A stretch of 7,745 nt of DNA from JACZQZ01 sp046756945 (GTDB lineage: Bacteria; Pseudomonadota; Alphaproteobacteria; Rhodospirillales; 2-02-FULL-58-16). Made by a program: the position numbers and the translations under genes. The notes beneath the pieces are model-generated. The model was not told where the DNA came from and did no database searches. It was given only the letters and a program-made list of their open reading frames with translations. Positions 1-5,828 of the stretch are shown here, piece after piece (the stretch's first letter is position 1; every line of letters starts with the position of its first letter). The stretch lies in NCBI GenBank assembly GCA_046756945.1, contig JBHHXI010000134.1:1-7745 (forward strand). The letters are read 5' to 3'.

Positions 1-34
1 ACGGATAAACACGGATAAACACGGATAAACACCG
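1..34. repeat. Tandem 10-base repeat, (ACGGATAAAC)3, at the window edge
   Basis: Three perfect head-to-tail copies of ACGGATAAAC fill positions 1-30, and 31-34 (ACCG) may begin a decayed fourth. The array is cut by the window edge, so its full length is unknown. It lies just downstream (minus-strand sense) of the GxxExxY relic at 51-163. It is the reverse complement of the arrays found at the 5' ends of both gene copies (161-197 and 628-665), so the two arrays around the relic are inverted relative to each other. Confidence 0.9.
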
Positions 35-50
35 GTCAGGCGTCGAATGG

Positions 51-163
51 TCACAACAGCACGCGGCGATATTCAAGCTTCGGACTCCCTTCAAAACCTC
101 GAACGCCGATCCGATGATCCTTTCGGTAAGCTGTTCCGTGCCCGTCTCGAAATGAATTTTCAT
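51..163 (-). pseudogene. Internally deleted GxxExxY-family gene remnant
   Basis: This is the two ends of a GxxExxY gene joined together. Positions 90-163 match the first 74 bases of the intact copy (557-630) without gaps, 62 of 74 identical by hand count, including the ATG at 161-163. Positions 51-83 match the last 33 bases of the intact copy (250-282), 32 of 33 identical, including the TGA at 51-53. Between them only six unmatched bases (84-89) replace the 274 bases present in the intact gene, a net loss of 268 that also shifts the frame. Read from its ATG, the remnant encodes an N-terminus like the intact one (TERIIGSAFEVL) and then passes into a wrong frame, without the GxxExxY and nuclease motifs. 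It cannot make a working protein of the family. The much higher identity of the 3' piece than the 5' piece suggests uneven divergence or gene conversion, which is inference. Confidence 0.85.
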
Positions 164-199
164 CCGTGTTCATCCGCGTTTATCCGTGTTCGATTTCCG
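161..199. repeat. ATCCGTGTTY repeat array at the 5' end of the relic copy
   Basis: About three degenerate units (ATCCGTGTTC, ATCCGCGTTT, ATCCGTGTTC) followed by GATTTCCG. On the minus strand this is the leader of the GxxExxY relic, whose start codon lies inside the last unit. The array and the GATTTCC end-piece recur at 628-665 upstream of the intact copy, so they belong to the duplicated unit. Confidence 0.85.
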
Positions 200-207
200 T
201 TTGTCCG

Positions 208-249
208 ACACGGATGGGCATGGATTAACAACGATCCGGCGTCGCATGA
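208..249. repeat. Decayed ACGGATAAAC array downstream of the intact GxxExxY gene
   Basis: Degenerate units (ACACGGATGG, GCATGGATTAAC) in the same orientation as the array at 1-30 are followed by a spacer leading to the stop codon. The 21 bases before the stop (229-249) match those before the relic's stop (30-50) at 16 positions by hand count. The two copies therefore share their 3' flank as well as their coding ends. This array is more eroded than the one at 1-30. Confidence 0.65.
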
Positions 250-630
250 TCACAACAGCACGCGGCGATATTCGAGCTTCGGTTTGGCGAAATTGAGCAG
301 TAATCCGACGTGAAGGTTGCTGGCCCTGAGATAGTTCAGAACCTGACCGACATGGGCAGGGACCAGTTTTTCGACGGTTTTTAATTCGATGATGACGCGT
401 TGTTCGGCAACGATGTCCGCATAATAATTGCCGACCAACACACCCTTGTAACGAACCTCAAAAGGAACCTGTTGTTCCACGGATATTCCACTTTGGGCAA
501 GCTCGCGTGCGAGCGCCTTCTGATAAATTGCCTCCGGGAATCCATGGCCGAGTTCATTCAAAACCTCGAACGCCGATCCGATAGTCCGTTCGGTAAGCTT
601 TTCCATGCGTTCGTCGAGTTGAATTTTCAT
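250..630 (-). CDS. GxxExxY family protein, PD-(D/E)XK nuclease-like
   Basis: A 126-residue protein, close to the usual length of the GxxExxY family. It carries the naming motif as G30-F-P-E33-A-I-Y36, preceded by a helix TERTIGSAFEVLNELG. After a beta-rich stretch (EQQVPFEVRYKG) comes a layout typical of PD-(D/E)XK nucleases: D72 in YADIV, E82-x-K84 in IIELKTVE, and Q96 in VGQVLNYL. All predicted catalytic positions are present, so the fold looks intact, but no biochemical role is established for the family and a nuclease activity is inference. There is no signal peptide or membrane segment, so it is probably cytosolic. The ATG at 628-630 overlaps the last unit of a 10-base repeat array that forms its leader, and no strong Shine-Dalgarno sequence is visible. 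Base composition is lower in GC than the genes to its right, which suggests acquisition. A damaged second copy lies directly downstream. It is transcribed divergently from polA. Confidence 0.88.
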   Translation of the reverse strand: MKIQLDERMEKLTERTIGSAFEVLNELGHGFPEAIYQKALARELAQSGISVEQQVPFEVRYKGVLVGNYYADIVAEQRVIIELKTVEKLVPAHVGQVLNYLRASNLHVGLLLNFAKPKLEYRRVLL

Positions 631-665
631 CCGTGTTTATCCGTGTCCATCCGTGTTTGATTTCC
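628..665. repeat. ATCCGTGTYY repeat array at the 5' end of the intact GxxExxY gene
   Basis: Three units in a row (ATCCGTGTTT, ATCCGTGTCC, ATCCGTGTTT) are followed by GATTTCC at 659-665. On the minus strand this is ACGGAT-rich leader running directly into the start codon: the GGATGAAA at the start is itself a repeat unit. The same sequence in the same place precedes the relic copy. The right end at about 665 is my best estimate of the cassette boundary, because similarity to the first copy stops there. Confidence 0.85.
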
Positions 666-816
666 ACCGTTCAGGTTTTCACCCCAATGATCTTTGAACG
701 CTTGAGAATACCCTTACGGTGGCGCCGGTGGAACGAAACCGCTGTCCGGGTTACTGTTATGCGATCCTTTGCCGAAGCAAACATTCGTAGAGAGAACGGG
801 TACAGCCGTAAAGCCC
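666..816. other. Intergenic region between the GxxExxY cassette and polA
   Basis: These 151 bases should hold the polA promoter and leader. I find no convincing pair of promoter hexamers. A 7-base inverted repeat, CCACCGT at 664-670 and ACGGTGG at 716-722, encloses 45 bases, too far apart for a tight hairpin. GAGAGA at 790-795 is too far from the polA ATG to act as its ribosome binding site. Confidence 0.5.
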
Positions 817-3777
817 ATGCCAACGCGTGAGATCGTGTCCCGCCACGTCTTTTTGATCGACGGCTCGGGCTTCATCTTTCGCGCCTTTCACGCCCTGCCG
901 CCGATGACGCGGCCCGACGGGACGCCGGTGAACGCCGTCTACGGCTTCACCACCATGCTCATGAAGCTTGTCGAAGAGACCGACGCCGATCACATCGCGG
1001 TGCTCTTCGACACCGCGCGCCGCACGTTCCGCAACGACATCTACCCCGACTACAAGGCCAACCGGCCGCCGCCGCCCGATGAGCTCATCCCCCAGTTCGC
1101 GCTGGTGCGCGAGGCCACCCGCGCCCTCAACGTCGCGGCGGTGGAGATGGAGGGATACGAGGCCGACGACCTGATCGCCACCTATGCCCGCCGGGCCCGG
1201 GAGGCGGGCGCCGAGGTCACCATCGTCTCGTCGGACAAGGACCTGATGCAGTTGGTGGGGGACGGCGTGATCATGCTCGACGCCATGAAGAACCGGGAAA
1301 TCGGCCCCGAGCAGGTGCGCGACAAGTTCGGCGTCGGCCCGGAGAGCGTGATCGACGTGCAGGCGCTGGCCGGGGATTCGTCCGACAACGTGCCCGGCGT
1401 GGCGGGGATCGGCGTCAAGACGGCGGCCCAGCTCATCAACGAGTACGGGGACCTGGACGCGGTACTCGGACGCGCCGGCGAGATCAAGCAGCCCAAGCGC
1501 CGCCAAGCTCTTATTGAGCAGGCCGAAAGCGCCCGCATCTCGCGCGACCTGGTCACGCTCAGGGACGATGTACCTGTAGACGAGCCGCTCGATTTGTTTT
1601 CCAAAAATCCACGGAAGGATGAAGACTTCATTCCATGGCTCGTGGAACAAGGTTTCGACACAATAATCGTTAGAGAACGGAACAAATTATCTGACGACCA
1701 ACAGGAAATTTTCGACCAAACCATAATAAAGTCATTAATCAAACTTCCGTCACATTTGCTAAAAAAATATTTCGCGAAAACAATTTCTGCACTGTCAAAC
1801 ATTGAAAATTCCAACCGTGACAGCGAATTTAAGGCTGCGTTGGCGAAAATAAATAAAGCCGTTAATGATGAAGCCATAGACGCATCCCCCGAATCCAATG
1901 GCAGCCCCGCCGGAACCGCGTACGAGCTGGTGCAGGGCACCGGGCCGCTCAAGCGCTGGATCGCCGAGGCGCACGAGGCCGGCGTCGTCGCCGTCGACAC
2001 CGAAACCACGTCGCTGGACGCCATGCGCGCCGGCCTGGTCGGCCTGTCGCTGTCCATCGGCGCCGGGCGCGCCTGTTACGTGCCGCTCGCCCACACGACG
2101 CCGGCTGTCCAGGGATCGCTGGACCTGGGCGACGGCGGCGGCAAGGGCGCCGCCGGCGAGGCGGCGCCGCCTCAGATCCCCGTCGACGAGGCGCTGGCGC
2201 TGCTCAAGCCCCTGCTCGAGGACGCCTCGGTGCTGAAGGTCGGGCACAACATCAAGTACGACATGCACGTCCTCCGCCGCCACGGGATTCCGGTAGCGCC
2301 CGTGGACGACACCATGATGCTGTCCTACGTGCTCGAGGGCGGCCTGCACGGCCACGGCATGGACGAACTGGCGGCGCTCCATCTGGGTCACCAGACGATC
2401 AAGTTCAAGGAGGTGACCGGCACCGGCAAGACCCAGATCACCTTCGACCAGGTGCCCCTGGACAAGGCCCTGGACTATGCCGCCGAGGACGCCGACGTGA
2501 CGGGGCGCCTGCACCGGCTGTTGAAGCCGCGGCTGGTGGCCGAGCACATGGTCAGTGTCTACGAGACCATCGAACGCCCCCTGATCCCGGTGCTCGAGCG
2601 GATGGAGCGCACGGGCATTCGCGTCGAAGCCGGCCAGTTGAAGCGCCTGAGCGACGATTTCGCCGTTCGCCTGGGGGAGTTGCAGGAAGAAATCCACGGC
2701 CTTGCCGGCCACCCGTTCAACGTCGGCTCGCCCAAACAACTGGGCGAGGTGCTTTTCGACGAGATGGGGCTGCCGGGCGGCAAAAAGAGCGGCAAGACCG
2801 GCGCCTACGTGACCAGCGCCGACGTGCTCGAGGACCTGGCCGCCCAGGGCCACGACCTGCCGGCCCGGGTGCTCGACTGGCGGCAGCTGGCGAAGCTCAA
2901 GAACACCTATACCGACACCCTGGTCGGCGAGATCAACCCGGCGACGGGGCGGGTCCATACCTCCTATGGCCAGACCGGGGCGTCCACCGGGCGGCTCAGC
3001 TCCAGCGACCCCAATCTCCAGAACATTCCCGTGCGCACCGAGGAGGGACGCAAGATCCGCCGCGCCTTCGTCGCCGAGAAGGGCTGGACCCTGCTGTCCG
3101 CCGATTATTCCCAGATCGAGTTGAGGCTGCTCGCCCACGTGGCCGGGATCGAGGCGCTCAAGGATGCCTTCCGCGACGGCCTCGACATCCACGCCCTGAC
3201 CGCGTCCCAGGTCTTCGGCGTGCCCGTGGAAGGCATGGATCCCATGGTCCGGCGCCAGGCCAAGGCCATCAACTTCGGCATCATTTACGGCATCTCCGCC
3301 TTCGGCCTGGGGCGCCAGCTGGGGATCCCCCGATCCCAGGCCGGCGCCTACATCGAGGCCTATTTCGAGCGCTATCCCGGCATCCGCGACTACATGGAGC
3401 GCACCAAGGCGGAGGCGCGGGCGCAGGGGTACGTGACCACCCTTTTCGGACGCAAGTGCCACCTGCGCGGGATCAACGACAAGAACCCGGCGCGGAAAAA
3501 CTTCTCCGAGCGCGCCGCCATCAACGCTCCCATCCAGGGCGGCGCGGCGGACATCATCAAGCGCGCCATGGTGCGGCTGCCCGGCGCCCTTGACGCCGCG
3601 GGCCTCGGCGCGCGCATGCTGCTGCAGGTCCACGACGAGCTGGTCTTCGAGGTCCCCGAAGCGGAAGTGGACGACACGGCGGCGCTGGTCAAGAAAGTGA
3701 TGGAGTCGGCGGCCTCGCTGGAGGTGCCGCTGGTGTTGGATACGGGTGTCGGGTACAACTGGGATGAGGCACACTAG
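817..3777 (+). CDS. polA: DNA polymerase I with 5' nuclease and proofreading domains
   Basis: PolA fills repair gaps and removes Okazaki-fragment primers. From the ATG at 817 it is 986 residues; an upstream in-frame TTG at 769 would add 16. I prefer the ATG because homology begins at RHVFLIDGSG; the GTG at 835 is also possible, and none has a good ribosome binding site. Residue numbers here are from 817. The 5' nuclease domain (about 10-270) has its acidic set: D15, D65, EGYEADD, SSDKD, GDSSDNVPG. The 3'-5' exonuclease (about 370-580) keeps D394-x-E396, NIKYD482 and Y554-x3-D558, so proofreading should be active; it contains a Gly/Ala-rich insert near 433-453. The polymerase domain has motif A SADYSQIELR (D763), the O-helix RRQAKAINFGIIYG (K816, F820, Y824) and motif C VHDE (D940, E941). 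The linker near residues 259-358 is strikingly AT-rich (see separate entry). The downstream small gene follows after 27 bases and is probably cotranscribed. Confidence 0.97.
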   Translation: MPTREIVSRHVFLIDGSGFIFRAFHALPPMTRPDGTPVNAVYGFTTMLMKLVEETDADHIAVLFDTARRTFRNDIYPDYKANRPPPPDELIPQFALVREATRALNVAAVEMEGYEADDLIATYARRAREAGAEVTIVSSDKDLMQLVGDGVIMLDAMKNREIGPEQVRDKFGVGPESVIDVQALAGDSSDNVPGVAGIGVKTAAQLINEYGDLDAVLGRAGEIKQPKRRQALIEQAESARISRDLVTLRDDVPVDEPLDLFSKNPRKDEDFIPWLVEQGFDTIIVRERNKLSDDQQEIFDQTIIKSLIKLPSHLLKKYFAKTISALSNIENSNRDSEFKAALAKINKAVNDEAIDASPESNGSPAGTAYELVQGTGPLKRWIAEAHEAGVVAVDTETTSLDAMRAGLVGLSLSIGAGRACYVPLAHTTPAVQGSLDLGDGGGKGAAGEAAPPQIPVDEALALLKPLLEDASVLKVGHNIKYDMHVLRRHGIPVAPVDDTMMLSYVLEGGLHGHGMDELAALHLGHQTIKFKEVTGTGKTQITFDQVPLDKALDYAAEDADVTGRLHRLLKPRLVAEHMVSVYETIERPLIPVLERMERTGIRVEAGQLKRLSDDFAVRLGELQEEIHGLAGHPFNVGSPKQLGEVLFDEMGLPGGKKSGKTGAYVTSADVLEDLAAQGHDLPARVLDWRQLAKLKNTYTDTLVGEINPATGRVHTSYGQTGASTGRLSSSDPNLQNIPVRTEEGRKIRRAFVAEKGWTLLSADYSQIELRLLAHVAGIEALKDAFRDGLDIHALTASQVFGVPVEGMDPMVRRQAKAINFGIIYGISAFGLGRQLGIPRSQAGAYIEAYFERYPGIRDYMERTKAEARAQGYVTTLFGRKCHLRGINDKNPARKNFSERAAINAPIQGGAADIIKRAMVRLPGALDAAGLGARMLLQVHDELVFEVPEAEVDDTAALVKKVMESAASLEVPLVLDTGVGYNWDEAH
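1591..1890 (+). other. AT-rich patch within polA, interdomain linker
   Basis: Positions 1681-1860 contain 63 G or C in 180 bases (35%, hand count), against 41 of 60 at 1021-1080 and 48 of 60 at 2101-2160 in the same gene. Codons rare in the rest of the gene cluster here (ATA ATA, TTA, AAA, AAT). The reading frame stays open. The first part still resembles the normal end of the 5' nuclease region (DFIPWLVEQGF, like the FL.EQGF of other PolAs). The rest, about 70 residues, is helical, lysine- and asparagine-rich and unlike anything I recognise. It ends sharply where the GC-rich proofreading domain resumes near 1890. It is not an intein: it is far too short and lacks splicing motifs. Confidence 0.75.
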
Positions 3778-3791
3778 GAAGGGGAGCAGGG

Positions 3792-3798
3792 AGGGGAG
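3792..3798 (+). promoter_or_regulatory. Strong ribosome binding site (AGGGGAG) for the 115-residue gene
   Basis: AGGGGAG lies six bases before the GTG at 3805. It decides that start and shows that the small gene is translated on its own, although it lies only 27 bases past the polA stop. Confidence 0.8.
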
Positions 3799-3804
3799 TT
3801 ACAA

Positions 3805-4152
3805 GTGCCGGAAGAACTCAGAAAAATTCTTTTTTCCCAGGAAGAGGTACAGGCGGCGGTCGTCGACTACTGTCTGCGCTCGAAGATCCGACTGCCCGAC
3901 AAGAACATCGAGGGCCTGGAGGTGAGCGCCGACCCCGAGGCAATGGTCGTCCTCAAGTACGCCGAAGCCGGGCCGGAGGAGGACAACGCGGTCGAACTGA
4001 GCCGCGACCACGTGGCCGCCGCCCTCATCCGCTACTGCAGCAACATCAAGGTTCCGCTGCCGCGCAGCGCGCAAAAGGTCCTGCAGCCGGGCAACGGGGG
4101 CATTTCCCTGTTGATCAACATCGACTGGGGCAAGAATACGCCGAAAGAATAA
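3805..4152 (+). CDS. Unrecognised 115-residue protein with an internal duplication
   Basis: I cannot assign a family. The protein is acidic, with no signal peptide or membrane segment, so it is probably cytosolic. It consists of two related halves offset by exactly 55 residues. Repeat 1 spans about 11-52 and repeat 2 about 66-106, sharing S11/S66, V15/V70, A17-A18/A72-A73, Y22-C23/Y77-C78, K27/K82, L30-P31/L85-P86, and then a hydrophobic strand (AMVVLKY and ISLLINID). Each unit looks like a helix with a YC pair, an LP turn and a beta hairpin. The paired cysteines could be structural or bind a metal or cofactor, but no classic motif is present. The GTG start has a strong ribosome binding site. 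It follows polA in the same direction with a short gap, so cotranscription is likely, but a link to replication is only inference. Base composition matches the core genome. Confidence 0.88.
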   Translation: MPEELRKILFSQEEVQAAVVDYCLRSKIRLPDKNIEGLEVSADPEAMVVLKYAEAGPEEDNAVELSRDHVAAALIRYCSNIKVPLPRSAQKVLQPGNGGISLLINIDWGKNTPKE

Positions 4153-4172
4153 CGGCGCCGATGACGGCGCCG
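4144..4172 (-). terminator. Hairpin terminator for msrPQ, shared with the convergent polA operon
   Basis: The 8-base palindrome CGGCGCCG occurs at 4153-4160 and 4165-4172 with a 4-base loop (ATGA), giving a very stable stem. Read on the minus strand, just past the msrQ stop, the stem is followed by TTATTCTTT (4152 down to 4144), a T-rich tract typical of an intrinsic terminator. That tract overlaps the last codons of the convergent 115-residue gene. On the plus strand the stem has no T-run after it, so termination in that direction would be weaker. Confidence 0.65.
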
Positions 4173-4183
4173 CCGGGCCGGTC

Positions 4184-4864
4184 CTACACCGGCTGGACCC
4201 GGGGCGCCCGGCGGCGGCCCCGTGCGGTCCGGCGCCGCATGGCGGCCACCACCCTGTACCCCAGAAGCAGCGCCAGAACCGCGGCGTAGATCAACGGCTC
4301 GCGCACGTCGGCCTTGACCATCATGAAGAAATGAAAGACGCCGCCGCAGCCGATCAGGTAGACCAGCCGGTGCAGCTTTTTCCAGCGTTCGGCGCCCAGG
4401 CGCTTGACCATGCCCTTGGTGGAAGTGACGGCGAGGGGCACGAGCAGCGAGAACGAGATCATGCCCACCGTGATGTACCGGCGCTTGACGATGTCGGCCC
4501 AAATCTCCCGCCAGTCGAAGAACTGATCCAGGACCACGTAGCTCGACAGGTGCAGGACGACGTAGGTGAAGGCGAACAGCCCCAGCATGCGGCGGAAGCG
4601 TATCAGCACCACCCAGCCGGTGAGCCCGCGCACCGGCGTCAGCGCCAGCGTGATCAAAAGAAAGCGCAAGGCCCAGTCGCCGAGGAAACGGTTCGTGGCC
4701 TCGATGGGGTTGGCGCCAAGCCCTGCCGTCGACGCCGTCCACGCCAGCCAGGCCAGGGGCGTCAGTGAGAGGGCGAAGACCAGGGGCTTGGCGATCCGGC
4801 GAATACGCTGCTCGGGCGTCATGACGGGCATCGGCGGGTCGTTGTCAAAGGGGTGCTCCACCAC
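4184..4864 (-). CDS. msrQ: Haem-binding membrane subunit of the MsrPQ methionine-sulfoxide reductase
   Basis: MsrQ (formerly YedZ) is an inner-membrane cytochrome b of the ferric-reductase-like family that passes electrons from the quinone pool to periplasmic MsrP. The 226-residue protein has about six hydrophobic segments (roughly 28-44, 63-78, 93-112, 130-147, 165-184, 189-207). Histidines H105, H165 and H178 have exactly the spacing (60 and 13) of E. coli MsrQ H91, H151 and H164, which include the haem ligands. Family stretches RRMLGLFAF, LHLSSYVVLD and WKKLHRLVYL are present. A basic C-terminal tail (RRRTARGRRR) should face the cytoplasm. The start is uncertain: tandem GTG codons at 4864 and 4861, with ATGs at residues 12 and 15 as alternatives and no clear ribosome binding site. 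It begins 10 bases after the msrP stop, so the two form an operon and may be translationally coupled. Confidence 0.95.
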   Translation of the reverse strand: MVEHPFDNDPPMPVMTPEQRIRRIAKPLVFALSLTPLAWLAWTASTAGLGANPIEATNRFLGDWALRFLLITLALTPVRGLTGWVVLIRFRRMLGLFAFTYVVLHLSSYVVLDQFFDWREIWADIVKRRYITVGMISFSLLVPLAVTSTKGMVKRLGAERWKKLHRLVYLIGCGGVFHFFMMVKADVREPLIYAAVLALLLGYRVVAAMRRRTARGRRRAPRVQPV

Positions 4865-4874
4865 ACTAAGCCGC

Positions 4875-5828
4875 TCAAAAATTCTTGGCCAGGTCCATGC
4901 CCGTATAGAGGCCCGCCACCTCTTCGGCGTAGCCGTTGAACTTCAGGGTTTTGCGCTTGAAGAAAGTGCCGATGCGCCGCTCCCGGCTCTGGCTCCAACG
5001 CGGGTGCGGCACCTCGGGATTGACGTTGGAATAGAAGCCGTACTCACGGGGCGACGCCTTGTTCCACGCGGTCGGGGGCTGCTTCTCGACAAGGCGCATG
5101 CGGACAATGGACTTGATGCTCTTGAAGCCGTACTTCCACGGCACGACCAGGCGGATGGGGGCGCCGTTCTGGTTGGGCATCTCTTCGCCGTACAGGCCTA
5201 CCGCGAGCAGGGCCAGGGGGTGCATCGCCTCGTCCATGCGCAGACCCTCCACATACGGCCAGTCCAGGACCGAGCGCCGCTGTCCCGGCATCCGTTTGGG
5301 GTCATGGAGGGTTTCAAAGGCCACGTACTTGGCCTTCGACGTGGGCTCTAAGCGCTTGATCACGTCGCCCAGGGGAATGCCGATCCAGGGGATGACCATG
5401 GACCAGGCCTCGACGCAGCGCAGCCGGTAGACCCGTTCCTCCAGCTTGTGGGGCCGGATGAGGTCCTCGAAATCGTAGACGGCGGGTTTGGCCACCGCGC
5501 CCTCGACCGCCACGCTCCACGGTCTGGTCTTGAAATCGCGGGAATTCCGCGCCGGGTCGCCCTTGTCGGTGCCGAATTCGTAGAAATTGTTGTAGCTGGT
5601 CACCGACTCGTACTTCGTCTGCTCCTCGTCGGTGCTGAAAGGACCCTTGACCACGCCCGTCAGCTTGGCCCCGGCCCGCGCGCTCCCGGCGAGCGCCAGC
5701 GGCGCCATTACCGCCCCGGCGCCGGCCACGGCGGCGGCGCGCAAAAAGCGGCGCCGGTCCAGGTACACCGATTTCGGCGTAATTTCGGACGCCCGCACGT
5801 CCGAGGCCTTCCGTATCCTGATCAGCAT
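4875..5828 (-). CDS. msrP: Periplasmic molybdenum methionine-sulfoxide reductase, catalytic subunit
   Basis: MsrP (YedY) uses a molybdopterin cofactor to reduce methionine sulfoxide in oxidised envelope proteins, with electrons from MsrQ. From the ATG at 5826-5828 it is 317 residues. A Tat signal is plain: D24-R-R-R-F-L at 24-29, a hydrophobic Ala-rich core and an A-x-A site (SARA/G) near residue 52, as expected for a protein exported folded with its cofactor. The Mo-ligating cysteine is C138 in RLRCVEAWSMVIPW, and the family signature NQNGAPIRLVVPWKYGFKSIKSI (split here only by position, about 219-241) is intact. I chose the ATG because AGGAAAG lies 8 bases upstream; a TTG at 5867 would add 13 residues with no support. 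It is the first gene of msrPQ and is transcribed divergently from fzlA. Confidence 0.96.
   Translation of the reverse strand: MLIRIRKASDVRASEITPKSVYLDRRRFLRAAAVAGAGAVMAPLALAGSARAGAKLTGVVKGPFSTDEEQTKYESVTSYNNFYEFGTDKGDPARNSRDFKTRPWSVAVEGAVAKPAVYDFEDLIRPHKLEERVYRLRCVEAWSMVIPWIGIPLGDVIKRLEPTSKAKYVAFETLHDPKRMPGQRRSVLDWPYVEGLRMDEAMHPLALLAVGLYGEEMPNQNGAPIRLVVPWKYGFKSIKSIVRMRLVEKQPPTAWNKASPREYGFYSNVNPEVPHPRWSQSRERRIGTFFKRKTLKFNGYAEEVAGLYTGMDLAKNF

Noticed and set aside
1..34. CRISPR array
   Set aside because: The unit is 10 bases with no spacers between copies and no cas genes nearby. It is a simple tandem repeat.
47..313. Plus-strand open frame of 88 codons across the relic and the intact gene's end
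   Set aside because: It runs antisense through the GxxExxY relic and repeats and shows no protein features of its own.
1591..1890. Intein or group I/II intron in polA
   Set aside because: The frame is continuous, the segment is only about 100 codons, and no splicing-block, endonuclease or intron-core motifs are seen.
1795..3774. Long minus-strand open frame (about 659 codons) antisense to polA, and another at 757-1650
   Set aside because: GC-rich codon bias keeps antisense frames open. The translations are low-complexity His/Gly/Arg/Val-rich and show no domain, while the plus-strand frame is a complete PolA.
4566..5351. Plus-strand open frame of 261 codons antisense to msrQ and msrP
   Set aside because: It covers the msrP-msrQ junction on the opposite strand. 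Both minus-strand genes have clear family motifs, and this frame has none.
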